The notes beneath the pieces were generated by a model, which saw only the letters and a list, made by a program, of their open reading frames with translations, made no database searches and was not told where the DNA came from. The position numbers were made by a program, and so were the translations under genes. DNA of 19,528 nt from assembly GCA_035943195.1 (NCBI GenBank), contig DASZCK010000014.1:1-19528 (forward strand). The letters are read 5' to 3'. The DNA comes from DAIDKA01 sp035943195. GTDB lineage: Bacteria; Pseudomonadota; Gammaproteobacteria; Steroidobacterales; Steroidobacteraceae. This document shows positions 1 to 7,925 of the stretch, one piece after another; position 1 is the stretch's first letter; the number at the start of each line of letters is the position of its first letter.

Positions 1-796
1 GTGGAACCACTTGCCTTACCTCATGGACTTCCAGGATCCGGGTACGGTGAAGCCCGGTGCCTCGGAGCTGGCGCAGATGCACTTCAACGGGCGCACCATG
101 CCCTTGCTGGTGACCGAAAACTTCGGGCGCGGGCGCACCGCAGTACTCGCCACCGGCGGCACCTGGCGCTGGCAGATGAGTCTGCCGCTGGGTGATCCCA
201 CGCACTCGGTGTTCTGGCACCAGCTGCTGCACTGGCTGGTATCCGACACGCACGGCCAGTTGAGCGCCCAAACTTCCGCCACCATCCTGCAGGATGACGG
301 CCACGTGCAACTGCTGGCCGATGTCCGCGACCGCAACTATCTGCCGGCTGCCGATGCCGTAGTCAGCGCGCACGTGATCGGACCGGACCGCCTGCAGGCG
401 GATGTGTCCTTGCGGGCGGTGCCGGGAATTCCCGGACGCTACCAGGCCGATTGGACCGCACCTGCGCAAGGCATGTACGTAGCGGATCTCACCGCCAATG
501 AGGGCACGTTGAGTGCCGGTCGGGATACCCTCGCGTTCCAGCGCCAGGACGGTGTCGCGGAGAATTTCCATACCGGCCAGAACGTCGCGTTACTGAAGTC
601 GCTGGCAGCGGACACCGGCGGCCGCTACTGGTCCCCCGACGAGCTGGACGGACTGGCGCGCGCCATACCCTTCACCAATGCGGGCGTCTCGGTACAGAGG
701 TACCAGGACCTGTGGAACATGCCGGCCCTGTTCCTGCTGCTGCTGGCGCTGCGCATGGCCGAGTGGCTGCTGCGCCGCCGCTGGGGGGTCGTTTGA
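1..796 (+). CDS. Glutamine amidotransferase-like membrane protein, C-terminal part (5' end outside window)
   Basis: The reading frame is open from base 2, so the gene starts upstream of the window and only about 264 residues are visible. An in-frame TTG at 11 is not a credible start. The visible part begins with a segment typical of large VWA/GATase-like proteins in MoxR clusters (a GRGRTAVLATGGTWRWQ stretch followed by a PTHSVFWHQLLHWLV stretch). A beta-rich, Ig-like region follows. A hydrophobic helix (NMPALFLLLLALRMAEWLL) sits near the C-terminus and is followed by arginines, which predicts a single-pass anchor with the bulk of the protein outside the cytoplasm. No amidotransferase catalytic residues can be judged from this fragment, and family members usually lack them. 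Its TGA stop overlaps the TTG start of the next gene. The family assignment rests on overall character and on the neighbours; the exact function is unknown. Confidence 0.7.
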   Translation, partial: WNHLPYLMDFQDPGTVKPGASELAQMHFNGRTMPLLVTENFGRGRTAVLATGGTWRWQMSLPLGDPTHSVFWHQLLHWLVSDTHGQLSAQTSATILQDDGHVQLLADVRDRNYLPAADAVVSAHVIGPDRLQADVSLRAVPGIPGRYQADWTAPAQGMYVADLTANEGTLSAGRDTLAFQRQDGVAENFHTGQNVALLKSLAADTGGRYWSPDELDGLARAIPFTNAGVSVQRYQDLWNMPALFLLLLALRMAEWLLRRRWGVV

Positions 797-1731
797 GCCG
801 CGGGGTGTACGCCGCGGCGCTCGGCCTGCTGCTCGGCGTGTCCGTGGCGCACGCGGATGTCTACTATGTGAATGTTTCGGGTCTGGGTGGTGAGCCGGAC
901 TACGAGCAGCGCTTCACGTCCCTGGCGGCGGACCTGGACCGCATTGCCAAAGCCGGCGGTGCCACCTCGCATGTGGTGACGCTGTCCGGTCCCCAGGCGA
1001 CCCGCGAGCATCTGCAGCAGGCGCTGCTGGATATCGCAGGCTCCGCGCATGCCGACGATGTGCTGGTGATCACCCTCGTCGGCCACGGTTCCTTTGATGG
1101 CACGCAGTACAAGTTCAATCTGCCGGGCCCGGATGTGTCGGGCGAACAACTCGCGCAATGGTGCGACAAAATCGCGGCGACCCGGCAGCTGATCGTCAAT
1201 ACCACGAGTGCCAGCGGTGGTTCGGTGAAGGCTCTGCAGCGCCATGACCGGGTGGTGATCAGTGCGACCAAGAGCGGAACCGAAAAGAACGCCACGGTGT
1301 TCGCACGTTACTGGGTCGAGGCCTTGCAGGACCCTGGTGCGGACACCGACAAGAACCAGATCATCACCGGCCTGGAGGCGTTTGCGTACGCGACCCGCAA
1401 GACGGCGGCGTTCTACGACACCGAAAAGCGTCTGGCCACCGAACACGCGCAGTTCGAGGAGGGCGGCAAGGCGGCGCCGGTGCGTGCTGCCGCCGCCGAC
1501 AGCGACGCCGGCCGCATGCTTGCGTCGTTTGCCCTGGTGCGCCTGGGCGGCGCTGCGCAGGCGGGCGCAGATCCTGCGAAGCTTGCCTTGCTCAAACAGA
1601 AGGAGCAGCTGGAGCAGAGGATCGATCTGCTCAAGTATCAGCGCGCCGCGATGCCGGCTGATGAGTACCGGACGCAGCTCAGTCAGGCGCTGGTGGCGCT
1701 TGCCAAAGTGCAGCAGGAGCTGGACAAATGA
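793..1731 (+). CDS. Exported caspase/legumain (C13)-like protein with Ser in place of the catalytic Cys
   Basis: I chose the TTG at 793, which overlaps the previous stop (TTGA). It gives 312 residues and a clean signal peptide, with a hydrophobic core at about residues 7-18 and likely cleavage after AHA at 21. Starts further upstream would bury that signal. A G-rich stretch just upstream is a weak ribosome binding site. The core resembles clan CD peptidases: a hydrophobic strand ending in VGHG (His98), then a strand leading to NTTSASGG (136-143). Family members normally show a C-x-S-G motif at the second site; here Ser139 occupies the Cys position. Residues 184-195 (DTDKNQIITGLE) match an EF-hand-type calcium loop with Asp, Asp, Asn, Ile, Thr and Glu in the right places and Gln instead of Gly. 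The C-terminus (about 265-312) is a charged, Leu-rich probable coiled coil. It is probably a periplasmic pseudopeptidase or an altered-nucleophile enzyme serving the MoxR cluster. Confidence 0.68.
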   Translation: MSRGVYAAALGLLLGVSVAHADVYYVNVSGLGGEPDYEQRFTSLAADLDRIAKAGGATSHVVTLSGPQATREHLQQALLDIAGSAHADDVLVITLVGHGSFDGTQYKFNLPGPDVSGEQLAQWCDKIAATRQLIVNTTSASGGSVKALQRHDRVVISATKSGTEKNATVFARYWVEALQDPGADTDKNQIITGLEAFAYATRKTAAFYDTEKRLATEHAQFEEGGKAAPVRAAAADSDAGRMLASFALVRLGGAAQAGADPAKLALLKQKEQLEQRIDLLKYQRAAMPADEYRTQLSQALVALAKVQQELDK

Positions 1732-3959
1732 CGCCCGGGCGCCGCACGAGGCTGCTGCGCGCGGGCGCCTGGGCCGGCCTCATGCTCGGCGCAATGATGA
1801 CGTGCGAGTCGCGCGCCGGGGAACCGCCCGCCGAGGTGCGCCAGTGCTTGCAGCAACACCTGCAGGGGCAGGATGCGGCGGCCCAAAAATGCTTCGCGGC
1901 CCTGACGCGCGCGGGTACGTCCTATCTGCGGGCCGAAGGGGCTTGGGGCCTGGGCGACTACGATGCGGCCAACACCGAATTTCGCGCCGCGGTCGCCGCG
2001 GCCGACCGCAATGCGCTATACCGCACCCGCTGGGGTGAGCTGCTGCATGAGCGTTTCAACAATGCTGACGCGGCCGGGCTTTTCAATGAAGCCCTGGAGC
2101 GCGATCCCAAGGACGCGCAGGCCATGCTGGGTCTGGCGCGGGTCAGTGCCGATGGCTTCGACAATCAGGCGGTGAGCTGGGCGCAGAAGGCGTTGGCCGC
2201 CGATCCGAAGCTCGCGGCGGCGCATGCGCTGCTGGCCGACCTTGCGATGCAGGACAACCGGCCGGAACTGGCGGCCAAGGAAGCCGATGCGGCCTTGGCG
2301 CTGGATCCGCAGGCGCTGGATGCCATGGCCATTCACGCGGTGATCGAACTGCTCGCGGACCGCCCGGCCGATGAGTGGTGGCAGCGGATCCACGCCATCA
2401 ACCCCGTCTACGGGCCGGGCTATGCCCTGGCTGCGGAGCACCTCATTCTGAACCGCCGTTACCAGGATGGCGTGGCCTTGTACCGCAAGGCCCTGGAGCT
2501 GTCGCCGAAGCTGTGGTCGGCGCGCTCGGAACTTGGCATCAATCTCATGCGGCTCGGGCAGGACGAGGAGGCCCGTGAGCAGCTGACGCAGTGTTACCAG
2601 AACGGCTACCGCAACGATGCCACCGTCAACAGCCTGCGGCTGCTGGACACGCTCAAGGACTTCGCGACCTTCAAGGATGCGACCACCATCCTGAAGTTGA
2701 GCCGCAAGGAATCCGACCTCCTGTATCCGTACGTGCATGAGGTGCTGCTTCAGGCCATCGACGCCTACCAGACCAAGTACCACATGAAGCTCGACGGGCC
2801 GGTGCAGGTGGAGGTGTATCCGGACCACGAGGACTTCGCGGTGCGCACGCTCGGCATGCCGGGGCTCGGCGCACTCGGCGTGACCTTTGGCCAGGTGGTC
2901 GCCATGGACAGTCCGTCGGGACGCAAACCGGGCGAGTTCCACTGGGCGAGCACGCTGCGGCATGAGATGAGCCATGTATTCATCCTCAAGGCAACCCGGC
3001 ACCGTGTGCCGCGCTGGTTCACCGAAGGTCTCGCCGTCCACGAGGAAACCGAGGCATCCCCCGAATGGGGTGACTCGATCACGCCTGACATCATCGTCGC
3101 CCTGCGCGATCACAAGCTGCTGCCGGTGGCGGACTTGGACCGCGGCTTCATCCATCCGGAATACCCGACCCAGGTGCTGGTGTCGTATTTTGAAGCCGGT
3201 CGGATGTGCGACTACATACAGGCTCAATGGGGTCAGCAGAAACTGCTGGACCTGGTGCAGCAGTTTGCGATTCCGCGCAGCACGCCCGACGCCGTGCGCA
3301 CCGTTCTGGGGATGGAACCGGCTGCGTTCGATGCCCAGTTCCAGGGCTGGCTGTATCAGGACACGGCCTCGCTGGTGGCCGGCTTCGACGCCTGGCACAA
3401 GCAGCTTGAAGCACTGGTGGGCGAATCGCGCGCCCATAACTCCGCCGGGGTGCTGGCCCATGCGGACGCTGTGATCGCGCTCTACCCGGACTATGTCTAC
3501 GATGGCAATGCCTACCAGCTGCTGGCCGCGGCGGCGCTGGACCAGGGCAAGGCGCCGGTGGCCCTGGATGCACTGAAGCGCTATGTGGAGCATCGCGGAC
3601 GCGAACCGGCGGCGCTCGAACAGCTGGCAAAGCTTCAGCAGGAGGCTGGTGACAAGCCCGCCGCCATCGCCACCTTGCAGAAGATCAACCTCATAGATCC
3701 GCTGTTCGATACCGATTCGCACCGTCATCTGGGCGATCTGCTGCTGGACGCCAGGGACTTCGCCGGGGCGCGCCGCGAGTTCAGCGCAGTGCTGGCCCTG
3801 CATCCGCTGGACAAGGCCCAGGCCAACTACGATCTCGCGCGCGCCTGCCACGGTGCCGGGGATGCGCAGTGCGCGATGGACGCGGTCCTGGCGGCGCTGG
3901 AAATCGCCCCGGATTTCCGGCCCGCGCAAAAACTGCTGCTGGAACTCACCGGTCAATAA
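1728..3959 (+). CDS. Exported TPR protein with gluzincin (peptidase MA-like) domain
   Basis: The 743-residue protein starts at an ATG overlapping the previous TGA (ATGA), with AGGAG at 1715-1719 as ribosome binding site. The N-terminus is basic, then hydrophobic, and ends near SRAGE, which fits a Sec signal peptide. Residues from about 50 to 310 contain TPR-like helical pairs with Ala/Leu/Asp-Pro patterns. A zinc-peptidase core follows: HEMSH at 412-416 supplies two His ligands and the catalytic Glu, and Glu433 in FTEGLAVHEE is the expected third ligand, as in peptidase MA families. A second TPR block runs from about 560 to the end. All the metal-binding residues I can check are present, so an active periplasmic metallopeptidase is plausible. 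The substrate is unknown. TPR arms suggest it docks onto partner proteins, perhaps other products of this cluster. It lies 19 bases upstream of the MoxR gene. Confidence 0.85.
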   Translation: MTPGRRTRLLRAGAWAGLMLGAMMTCESRAGEPPAEVRQCLQQHLQGQDAAAQKCFAALTRAGTSYLRAEGAWGLGDYDAANTEFRAAVAAADRNALYRTRWGELLHERFNNADAAGLFNEALERDPKDAQAMLGLARVSADGFDNQAVSWAQKALAADPKLAAAHALLADLAMQDNRPELAAKEADAALALDPQALDAMAIHAVIELLADRPADEWWQRIHAINPVYGPGYALAAEHLILNRRYQDGVALYRKALELSPKLWSARSELGINLMRLGQDEEAREQLTQCYQNGYRNDATVNSLRLLDTLKDFATFKDATTILKLSRKESDLLYPYVHEVLLQAIDAYQTKYHMKLDGPVQVEVYPDHEDFAVRTLGMPGLGALGVTFGQVVAMDSPSGRKPGEFHWASTLRHEMSHVFILKATRHRVPRWFTEGLAVHEETEASPEWGDSITPDIIVALRDHKLLPVADLDRGFIHPEYPTQVLVSYFEAGRMCDYIQAQWGQQKLLDLVQQFAIPRSTPDAVRTVLGMEPAAFDAQFQGWLYQDTASLVAGFDAWHKQLEALVGESRAHNSAGVLAHADAVIALYPDYVYDGNAYQLLAAAALDQGKAPVALDALKRYVEHRGREPAALEQLAKLQQEAGDKPAAIATLQKINLIDPLFDTDSHRHLGDLLLDARDFAGARREFSAVLALHPLDKAQANYDLARACHGAGDAQCAMDAVLAALEIAPDFRPAQKLLLELTGQ

Positions 3960-3978
3960 CCTGCTAAAGAGAACAAGC

Positions 3979-4998
3979 ATGACGCAAACCGACATTTCGA
4001 GCCTGGATGCCACGGCGTTGGCGGCCCGCGTGGAAAGATTCAGGTCCGTAAGAGGAGAAATCCTGGCGCAGGTCGGCCAGGTGATTGTCGGCCAGGACGA
4101 GGTTCTGGATCAGATCCTGACCGCGCTGCTGGTGGGCGGGCACTGCCTGATTACGGGTCTGCCGGGCACCGCCAAGACGCTGATGGTGCGCACCATCGCC
4201 CAGACCCTGGGACTGGCCTTCAGCCGTATCCAGTTCACGCCGGACCTGATGCCCGCGGACATCACCGGCACCGACATCATCGAGGACGATGACACCAGCG
4301 GACGGCGGCGCTGGACCTTCGCGCCCGGGCCGCTGTTCGGCAACGTGGTGCTGGCCGATGAAATCAACCGCACCCCGCCGAAAACCCAGTCGGCGCTGCT
4401 GGAGGCCATGCAGGAGCACTCCTGCACCGTGCGCGGCACCATCCATCAGCTGCCGGCGCCGTTCTTCGTGCTGGCAACGCAAAATCCCATCGAGCTTGAG
4501 GGAACCTACCCGCTGCCTGAGGCACAGCTGGATCGTTTCCTGTTCAACACCGTGCTGGACTATCTCGGCGTGGAACACGAGGTAGAGGTCGTCGCCCGCA
4601 CCACCACGACGCGAACGGCCACGATCGCCACGGTGACCTCGGCCGCGGAACTGCTGGAGTTCCAGCAGCTCATCCGCATGGTGCCGGTGAGCGATGAGAT
4701 CGCACGTCACGTTGTGCGCCTGGTGCGCGCCACGCGCTTCAAGTCCGAAGAAGCCCCGGAGATCATCCGCCGCTACGTGAACTACGGCGGCAGCGTACGC
4801 GCGGCGCAGTTCATCGTACTGGCGGCGAAGGCGCGCGCGCTGGCGCGCGGCCGTTACCATGTCGACTTCGATGACGTGGATGCCTATGTGCTGCCGGTGC
4901 TGCGCCATCGCATCCTGCTGAACTTCCACGCCCAGTCCGATCGTGTCGAGGCTGACGAGATCCTGCGACAGATGCTGGCGCAGATTCCGCGTCCCTAG
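3979..4998 (+). CDS. MoxR-family AAA+ ATPase
   Basis: This 339-residue cytoplasmic ATPase starts at the ATG at 3979, which is preceded by AAGAGA at 3967-3972. The frame stays open further upstream, but that would run into the TPR gene and has no support. The Walker A motif is GLPGTAKT (60-67), with the G-x-P-G-x-A-K-T form typical of MoxR. Walker B ends in LADE (Asp127, Glu128), followed by INRTPPKTQSALLEAMQE. Sensor 1 is visible in VLATQNPIE, and an LDRF arginine-finger segment follows. The C-terminal lid holds RYVNYGGSVRAAQ. Length and motifs are normal for the family. MoxR ATPases act as chaperones that insert cofactors into, or remodel, VWA-domain partners. Here two VWA-like genes follow directly, which supports that role. 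Coupling to exported peptidase-like proteins upstream is the less usual part of the setting. Confidence 0.96.
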   Translation: MTQTDISSLDATALAARVERFRSVRGEILAQVGQVIVGQDEVLDQILTALLVGGHCLITGLPGTAKTLMVRTIAQTLGLAFSRIQFTPDLMPADITGTDIIEDDDTSGRRRWTFAPGPLFGNVVLADEINRTPPKTQSALLEAMQEHSCTVRGTIHQLPAPFFVLATQNPIELEGTYPLPEAQLDRFLFNTVLDYLGVEHEVEVVARTTTTRTATIATVTSAAELLEFQQLIRMVPVSDEIARHVVRLVRATRFKSEEAPEIIRRYVNYGGSVRAAQFIVLAAKARALARGRYHVDFDDVDAYVLPVLRHRILLNFHAQSDRVEADEILRQMLAQIPRP

Positions 4999-5007
4999 AG
5001 GCCAGCG

Positions 5008-5895
5008 ATGCAGAACCTGCTCGATCCTGCCGTCCTCAACGCCATCTCCGGCCTGGACCTGGTGGCGGCGACTGTGGTCGACGGGTTCGTGGCCGGGCTG
5101 CATCGCTCGGCGGACTTCGGCTTCAGCCAGGAGTTCGCCGAATACCGGGCCTATGTGCCCGGAGATGATCTGCGCCACGTCGATTGGAATGTCTATGCGC
5201 GATCCGACCGCGCCTACATCAAGCGCTTCCATGGCGAGACCAACAGCCAGCTGATGCTGCTGGTCGATGCCAGCAGTTCCATGGGCTTCTCCTCCCATAC
5301 CGTCACTAAACTGTCCTATGTGCGCTTCATCGCCGCGGCCCTGGCGTACCTGGCGACGCGGCGCCAGCGCGATGCTACGGGTCTGATCGTGTTCGGGGAC
5401 ACGGTGCGTGATTTCGTGCCCCCATCCTCCCGTCAGGGGCACCTGCAGCGACTGCTGGCGTCTTTGCTGCAGGCCGAACCACAGGCGCAGACCTCCTACG
5501 CCGCGCCGCTGACCCACCTGCAGGCCTTCCTGCGCCGCCGTGGGATGGTGGTGGTGCTCTCGGATTTCTACGCGAATCCCGCCGACATCGTGCGGGCGGT
5601 CACCCCGTTGCGCGTCCACGGCAACGAGGTGGTGTTGTTCCAGGTGCTGGATCCGGAGGAACTACGCCCGAACGTGGATGGCTCGTCCATGCTCATCGAC
5701 CTCGAGACCGGCGCGCAGCTGGAGGTCTCGGAAGATTACGCGCAGGGCCGCTACCGCGAGCGCATCGATGCCCATGTCGCGGAGCTGCGTCGTGAGGCAC
5801 GTCGGGCCGGCATCGGCTATCACCTGCTGCAGACCGACCAGCCGCTGGACCAGGCACTGATGCAGTATCTGCGCCTGCGGACAGGAAGGGACTGA
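5008..5895 (+). CDS. DUF58 domain protein (VWA-like MoxR partner)
   Basis: The 295-residue protein starts nine bases after the MoxR stop and has AGAGG at 4997-5001 as ribosome binding site. The DUF58 hallmark EYRAYVPGDDLRHVDWNVYA is clear near residues 47-66. It is followed by a von Willebrand A-like segment with LLVDASSSM, in which Asp87, Ser89 and Ser91 form the D-x-S-x-S part of a metal-ion-dependent adhesion site. There is no signal peptide or membrane segment, so it probably acts in the cytoplasm or at the inner face of the membrane. DUF58 genes are almost always next to moxR, and the pair is thought to work together, although the biochemical task is not settled. Its TGA overlaps the ATG of the next gene (TGATG pattern at 5893-5897), implying translational coupling. 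Confidence 0.94.
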   Translation: MQNLLDPAVLNAISGLDLVAATVVDGFVAGLHRSADFGFSQEFAEYRAYVPGDDLRHVDWNVYARSDRAYIKRFHGETNSQLMLLVDASSSMGFSSHTVTKLSYVRFIAAALAYLATRRQRDATGLIVFGDTVRDFVPPSSRQGHLQRLLASLLQAEPQAQTSYAAPLTHLQAFLRRRGMVVVLSDFYANPADIVRAVTPLRVHGNEVVLFQVLDPEELRPNVDGSSMLIDLETGAQLEVSEDYAQGRYRERIDAHVAELRREARRAGIGYHLLQTDQPLDQALMQYLRLRTGRD

Positions 5896-7925
5896 TGGGC
5901 TGGCTGGCTCCAGGTTTTCTTTTGGGGGCGCTGGCTGTTGGCGTGCCGGTATGGCTGCATCTGCTGAAACGCAGTGCCAGCCAGCCGCGCAAATTCTCCT
6001 CGCTGATGCTGTTTGAGCCGCAGCGACGCAGCACCACGCGCCGCCGTCGAATCGACCACTGGCTGTTGCTGCTGCTACGAATCGCGGTGCTGCTGGTACT
6101 GGCCGCTGCATTCGCCGAACCATATGTACGCGGCCACCTGCCGGGGAGCGCACCGCCGAAGCTATTGGTGCTGGCGGTGGATGTTTCCGCGAGCATGCGT
6201 GCCGGCAGCCGCATGGCCGATGCGCGTCGCGACGCCTTGGCGGTGGTGGCGGCGAAGGCGCGCGACACGCAGGCGCAGGTCGTGGCGCTCGGATCGCGGG
6301 CCGACAGCCTGACCGAGCAGGTTCAGGATGCGCAGGTGCTGGACTCGGCCATCCGTGGCATCAATCCAACTGATGCGCGCGGCAGTTACGCGCTCCTTGC
6401 CAGTCTCGCGCGCACGCTCTCGGCGGGCACCCACATGCCGATCGAGATGCATCTGTTCAGCGATATGCAGGCCACCGGGCTGCCGCCAGATTTCAACGAA
6501 CTGCGCCTGCCGCCGGGCGTGACGCTGGTGCTGCATCAGGTCGGGGCACCAAAAGTAGCGAACTGGACCGTGGAGAGCGTCGCGGCTCCGTCGCAGGTGT
6601 GGGATCCAACCAAGACGCGGATCGTGGCCACGGTGGCCGGCTTCGGCACACCTGAGGCCACCCGCACCGTGACCCTTTCGATCAACGACCGACCCGCCGG
6701 TCGGCAGAGCATCAAGGTCCCGCCCTCCGGGCGCGCCTCAGTGGTGTTCGCCAGCCCGGATATTCCTTATGGCCTGGTACGCGCCAGTGTGCAGATTGAC
6801 GGTGCCGACGCGCTGGCCGTCGATGACCGCTACGACTTCGTGATCCAGCGCAGCGAACGGGTGCACGGGCTGTTCGTGCACCAGGGTTCAGATGCGGCAA
6901 CCGGACTGTACTTCCGCTCGGCGCTGGGCTCCGCCGCCGATGCCGCGGTGATATTGGATGAGGCCACTGTCGAACAGCTGCGCAATCGTGATCTGTCACC
7001 CTATACCTTCATTGTTCTATCCGACATCGCCGGCCTGCCGCCGGCGGTCGAGACGCGCGTGGCGGACTGGGTCAGGGCGGGTGGGCGGGCGCTGCTCAGT
7101 GCCGGCACCGCCGCCGCTCAGCAGCATCGCATCCCGGTGTTCGATGCGCCGGTTCTGGGCTCCCACGACTACACCCGTGATGACATCCGTTTCGCTTCGG
7201 TGGCATCGGTCGATGAAGCCTATGCGCCTGCCGGTGCCCTGGCCGGCTGGCAGGGCATCAAGGTGTTCTACGTCACCCGGGTGGATGCGCCGCAGGCCGA
7301 GGTGGGCCTGCGCCTGGCGGATCAGACGCCGCTGCTCCTGGATAAGCCCCTGGGGAAGGGTCGGGTGGTGCTCCTGAGCACCGGTCTTGATCGCCTCACC
7401 ACCGATCTGCCGCTGCATCCACAGTTCGTCGCGTTCATCGATCGGCTTGCCAGCTATTTGAGTGGGCGCGGCAGCCGGATCAGTGCCTTGAGCGTGGGCG
7501 ATTCGATTGATCTGCGACCGGACCCCGCGATTCGCGGTAGTGCCGACGTCCTGGCGCCAGATGGGACGCATCCGCTGGACCTGCGGCAGGCGGCCCAAGT
7601 ACGCAGCTGGCCATTGCCCGCTGCCGGGTTCTACGCGCTGACCCTCGCGGACTCACGCCACGACCTGGTAGCCGCCAATGTCTCGCGCCTGGAGTCCGAT
7701 CTCACCGCCGCCACTCCTGACACGCTCAAGCTTTGGCAGGCGTCGAATGAACGGGCGGCAACGGCGCCAGGCACGACTCCTGTGACCGGCGCGGCGCCTA
7801 TTGTCCGAGACGAATCCGTGCACAACCTGTGGTGGTACGCTATGTGCCTGCTGCTCGCGGCCGTGGTCGCCGAATCCCTGGTGGCCAGCCGGTATCTGAA
7901 CTCGTTGCGGGAATCCTCCTCATGA
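5895..7925 (+). CDS. BatA-type membrane protein with VWA and GATase-like domains
   Basis: The 676-residue protein starts at the ATG sharing its first base with the DUF58 stop codon. AGGAAGGG at 5883-5890 is a good ribosome binding site. The N-terminus matches the BatA aerotolerance-type domain: a first membrane helix at about 5-24, a basic RRSTTRRRR stretch, and a second helix at about 56-74. A VWA domain follows with LAVDVSASM (Asp96, Ser98 and Ser100 as MIDAS residues). From about 190 to 290 there is a beta-rich region. From about 315 to 500 lies a Rossmann-like glutamine-amidotransferase-like region (FIVLSDIAGLPP, then WVRAGGRALLSAG). A last membrane helix sits at about 646-664. The VWA domain probably faces the periplasm. 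It is a likely target of the MoxR/DUF58 pair. Bat proteins were linked to oxygen tolerance in Bacteroides, but that role cannot be assumed here. Confidence 0.9.
   Translation: MGWLAPGFLLGALAVGVPVWLHLLKRSASQPRKFSSLMLFEPQRRSTTRRRRIDHWLLLLLRIAVLLVLAAAFAEPYVRGHLPGSAPPKLLVLAVDVSASMRAGSRMADARRDALAVVAAKARDTQAQVVALGSRADSLTEQVQDAQVLDSAIRGINPTDARGSYALLASLARTLSAGTHMPIEMHLFSDMQATGLPPDFNELRLPPGVTLVLHQVGAPKVANWTVESVAAPSQVWDPTKTRIVATVAGFGTPEATRTVTLSINDRPAGRQSIKVPPSGRASVVFASPDIPYGLVRASVQIDGADALAVDDRYDFVIQRSERVHGLFVHQGSDAATGLYFRSALGSAADAAVILDEATVEQLRNRDLSPYTFIVLSDIAGLPPAVETRVADWVRAGGRALLSAGTAAAQQHRIPVFDAPVLGSHDYTRDDIRFASVASVDEAYAPAGALAGWQGIKVFYVTRVDAPQAEVGLRLADQTPLLLDKPLGKGRVVLLSTGLDRLTTDLPLHPQFVAFIDRLASYLSGRGSRISALSVGDSIDLRPDPAIRGSADVLAPDGTHPLDLRQAAQVRSWPLPAAGFYALTLADSRHDLVAANVSRLESDLTAATPDTLKLWQASNERAATAPGTTPVTGAAPIVRDESVHNLWWYAMCLLLAAVVAESLVASRYLNSLRESSS

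Noticed and set aside
2016..4013. 665-codon open frame on the - strand opposite the TPR-peptidase gene
   Set aside because: It lies opposite a gene with clear domains, shows no recognisable motif, and has the His/Arg/Gln-rich composition expected of antisense frames in GC-rich coding DNA.
3964..5619. 551-codon open frame on the - strand opposite moxR and the DUF58 gene
   Set aside because: It crosses two well-supported genes and has a shadow-type composition without domains.
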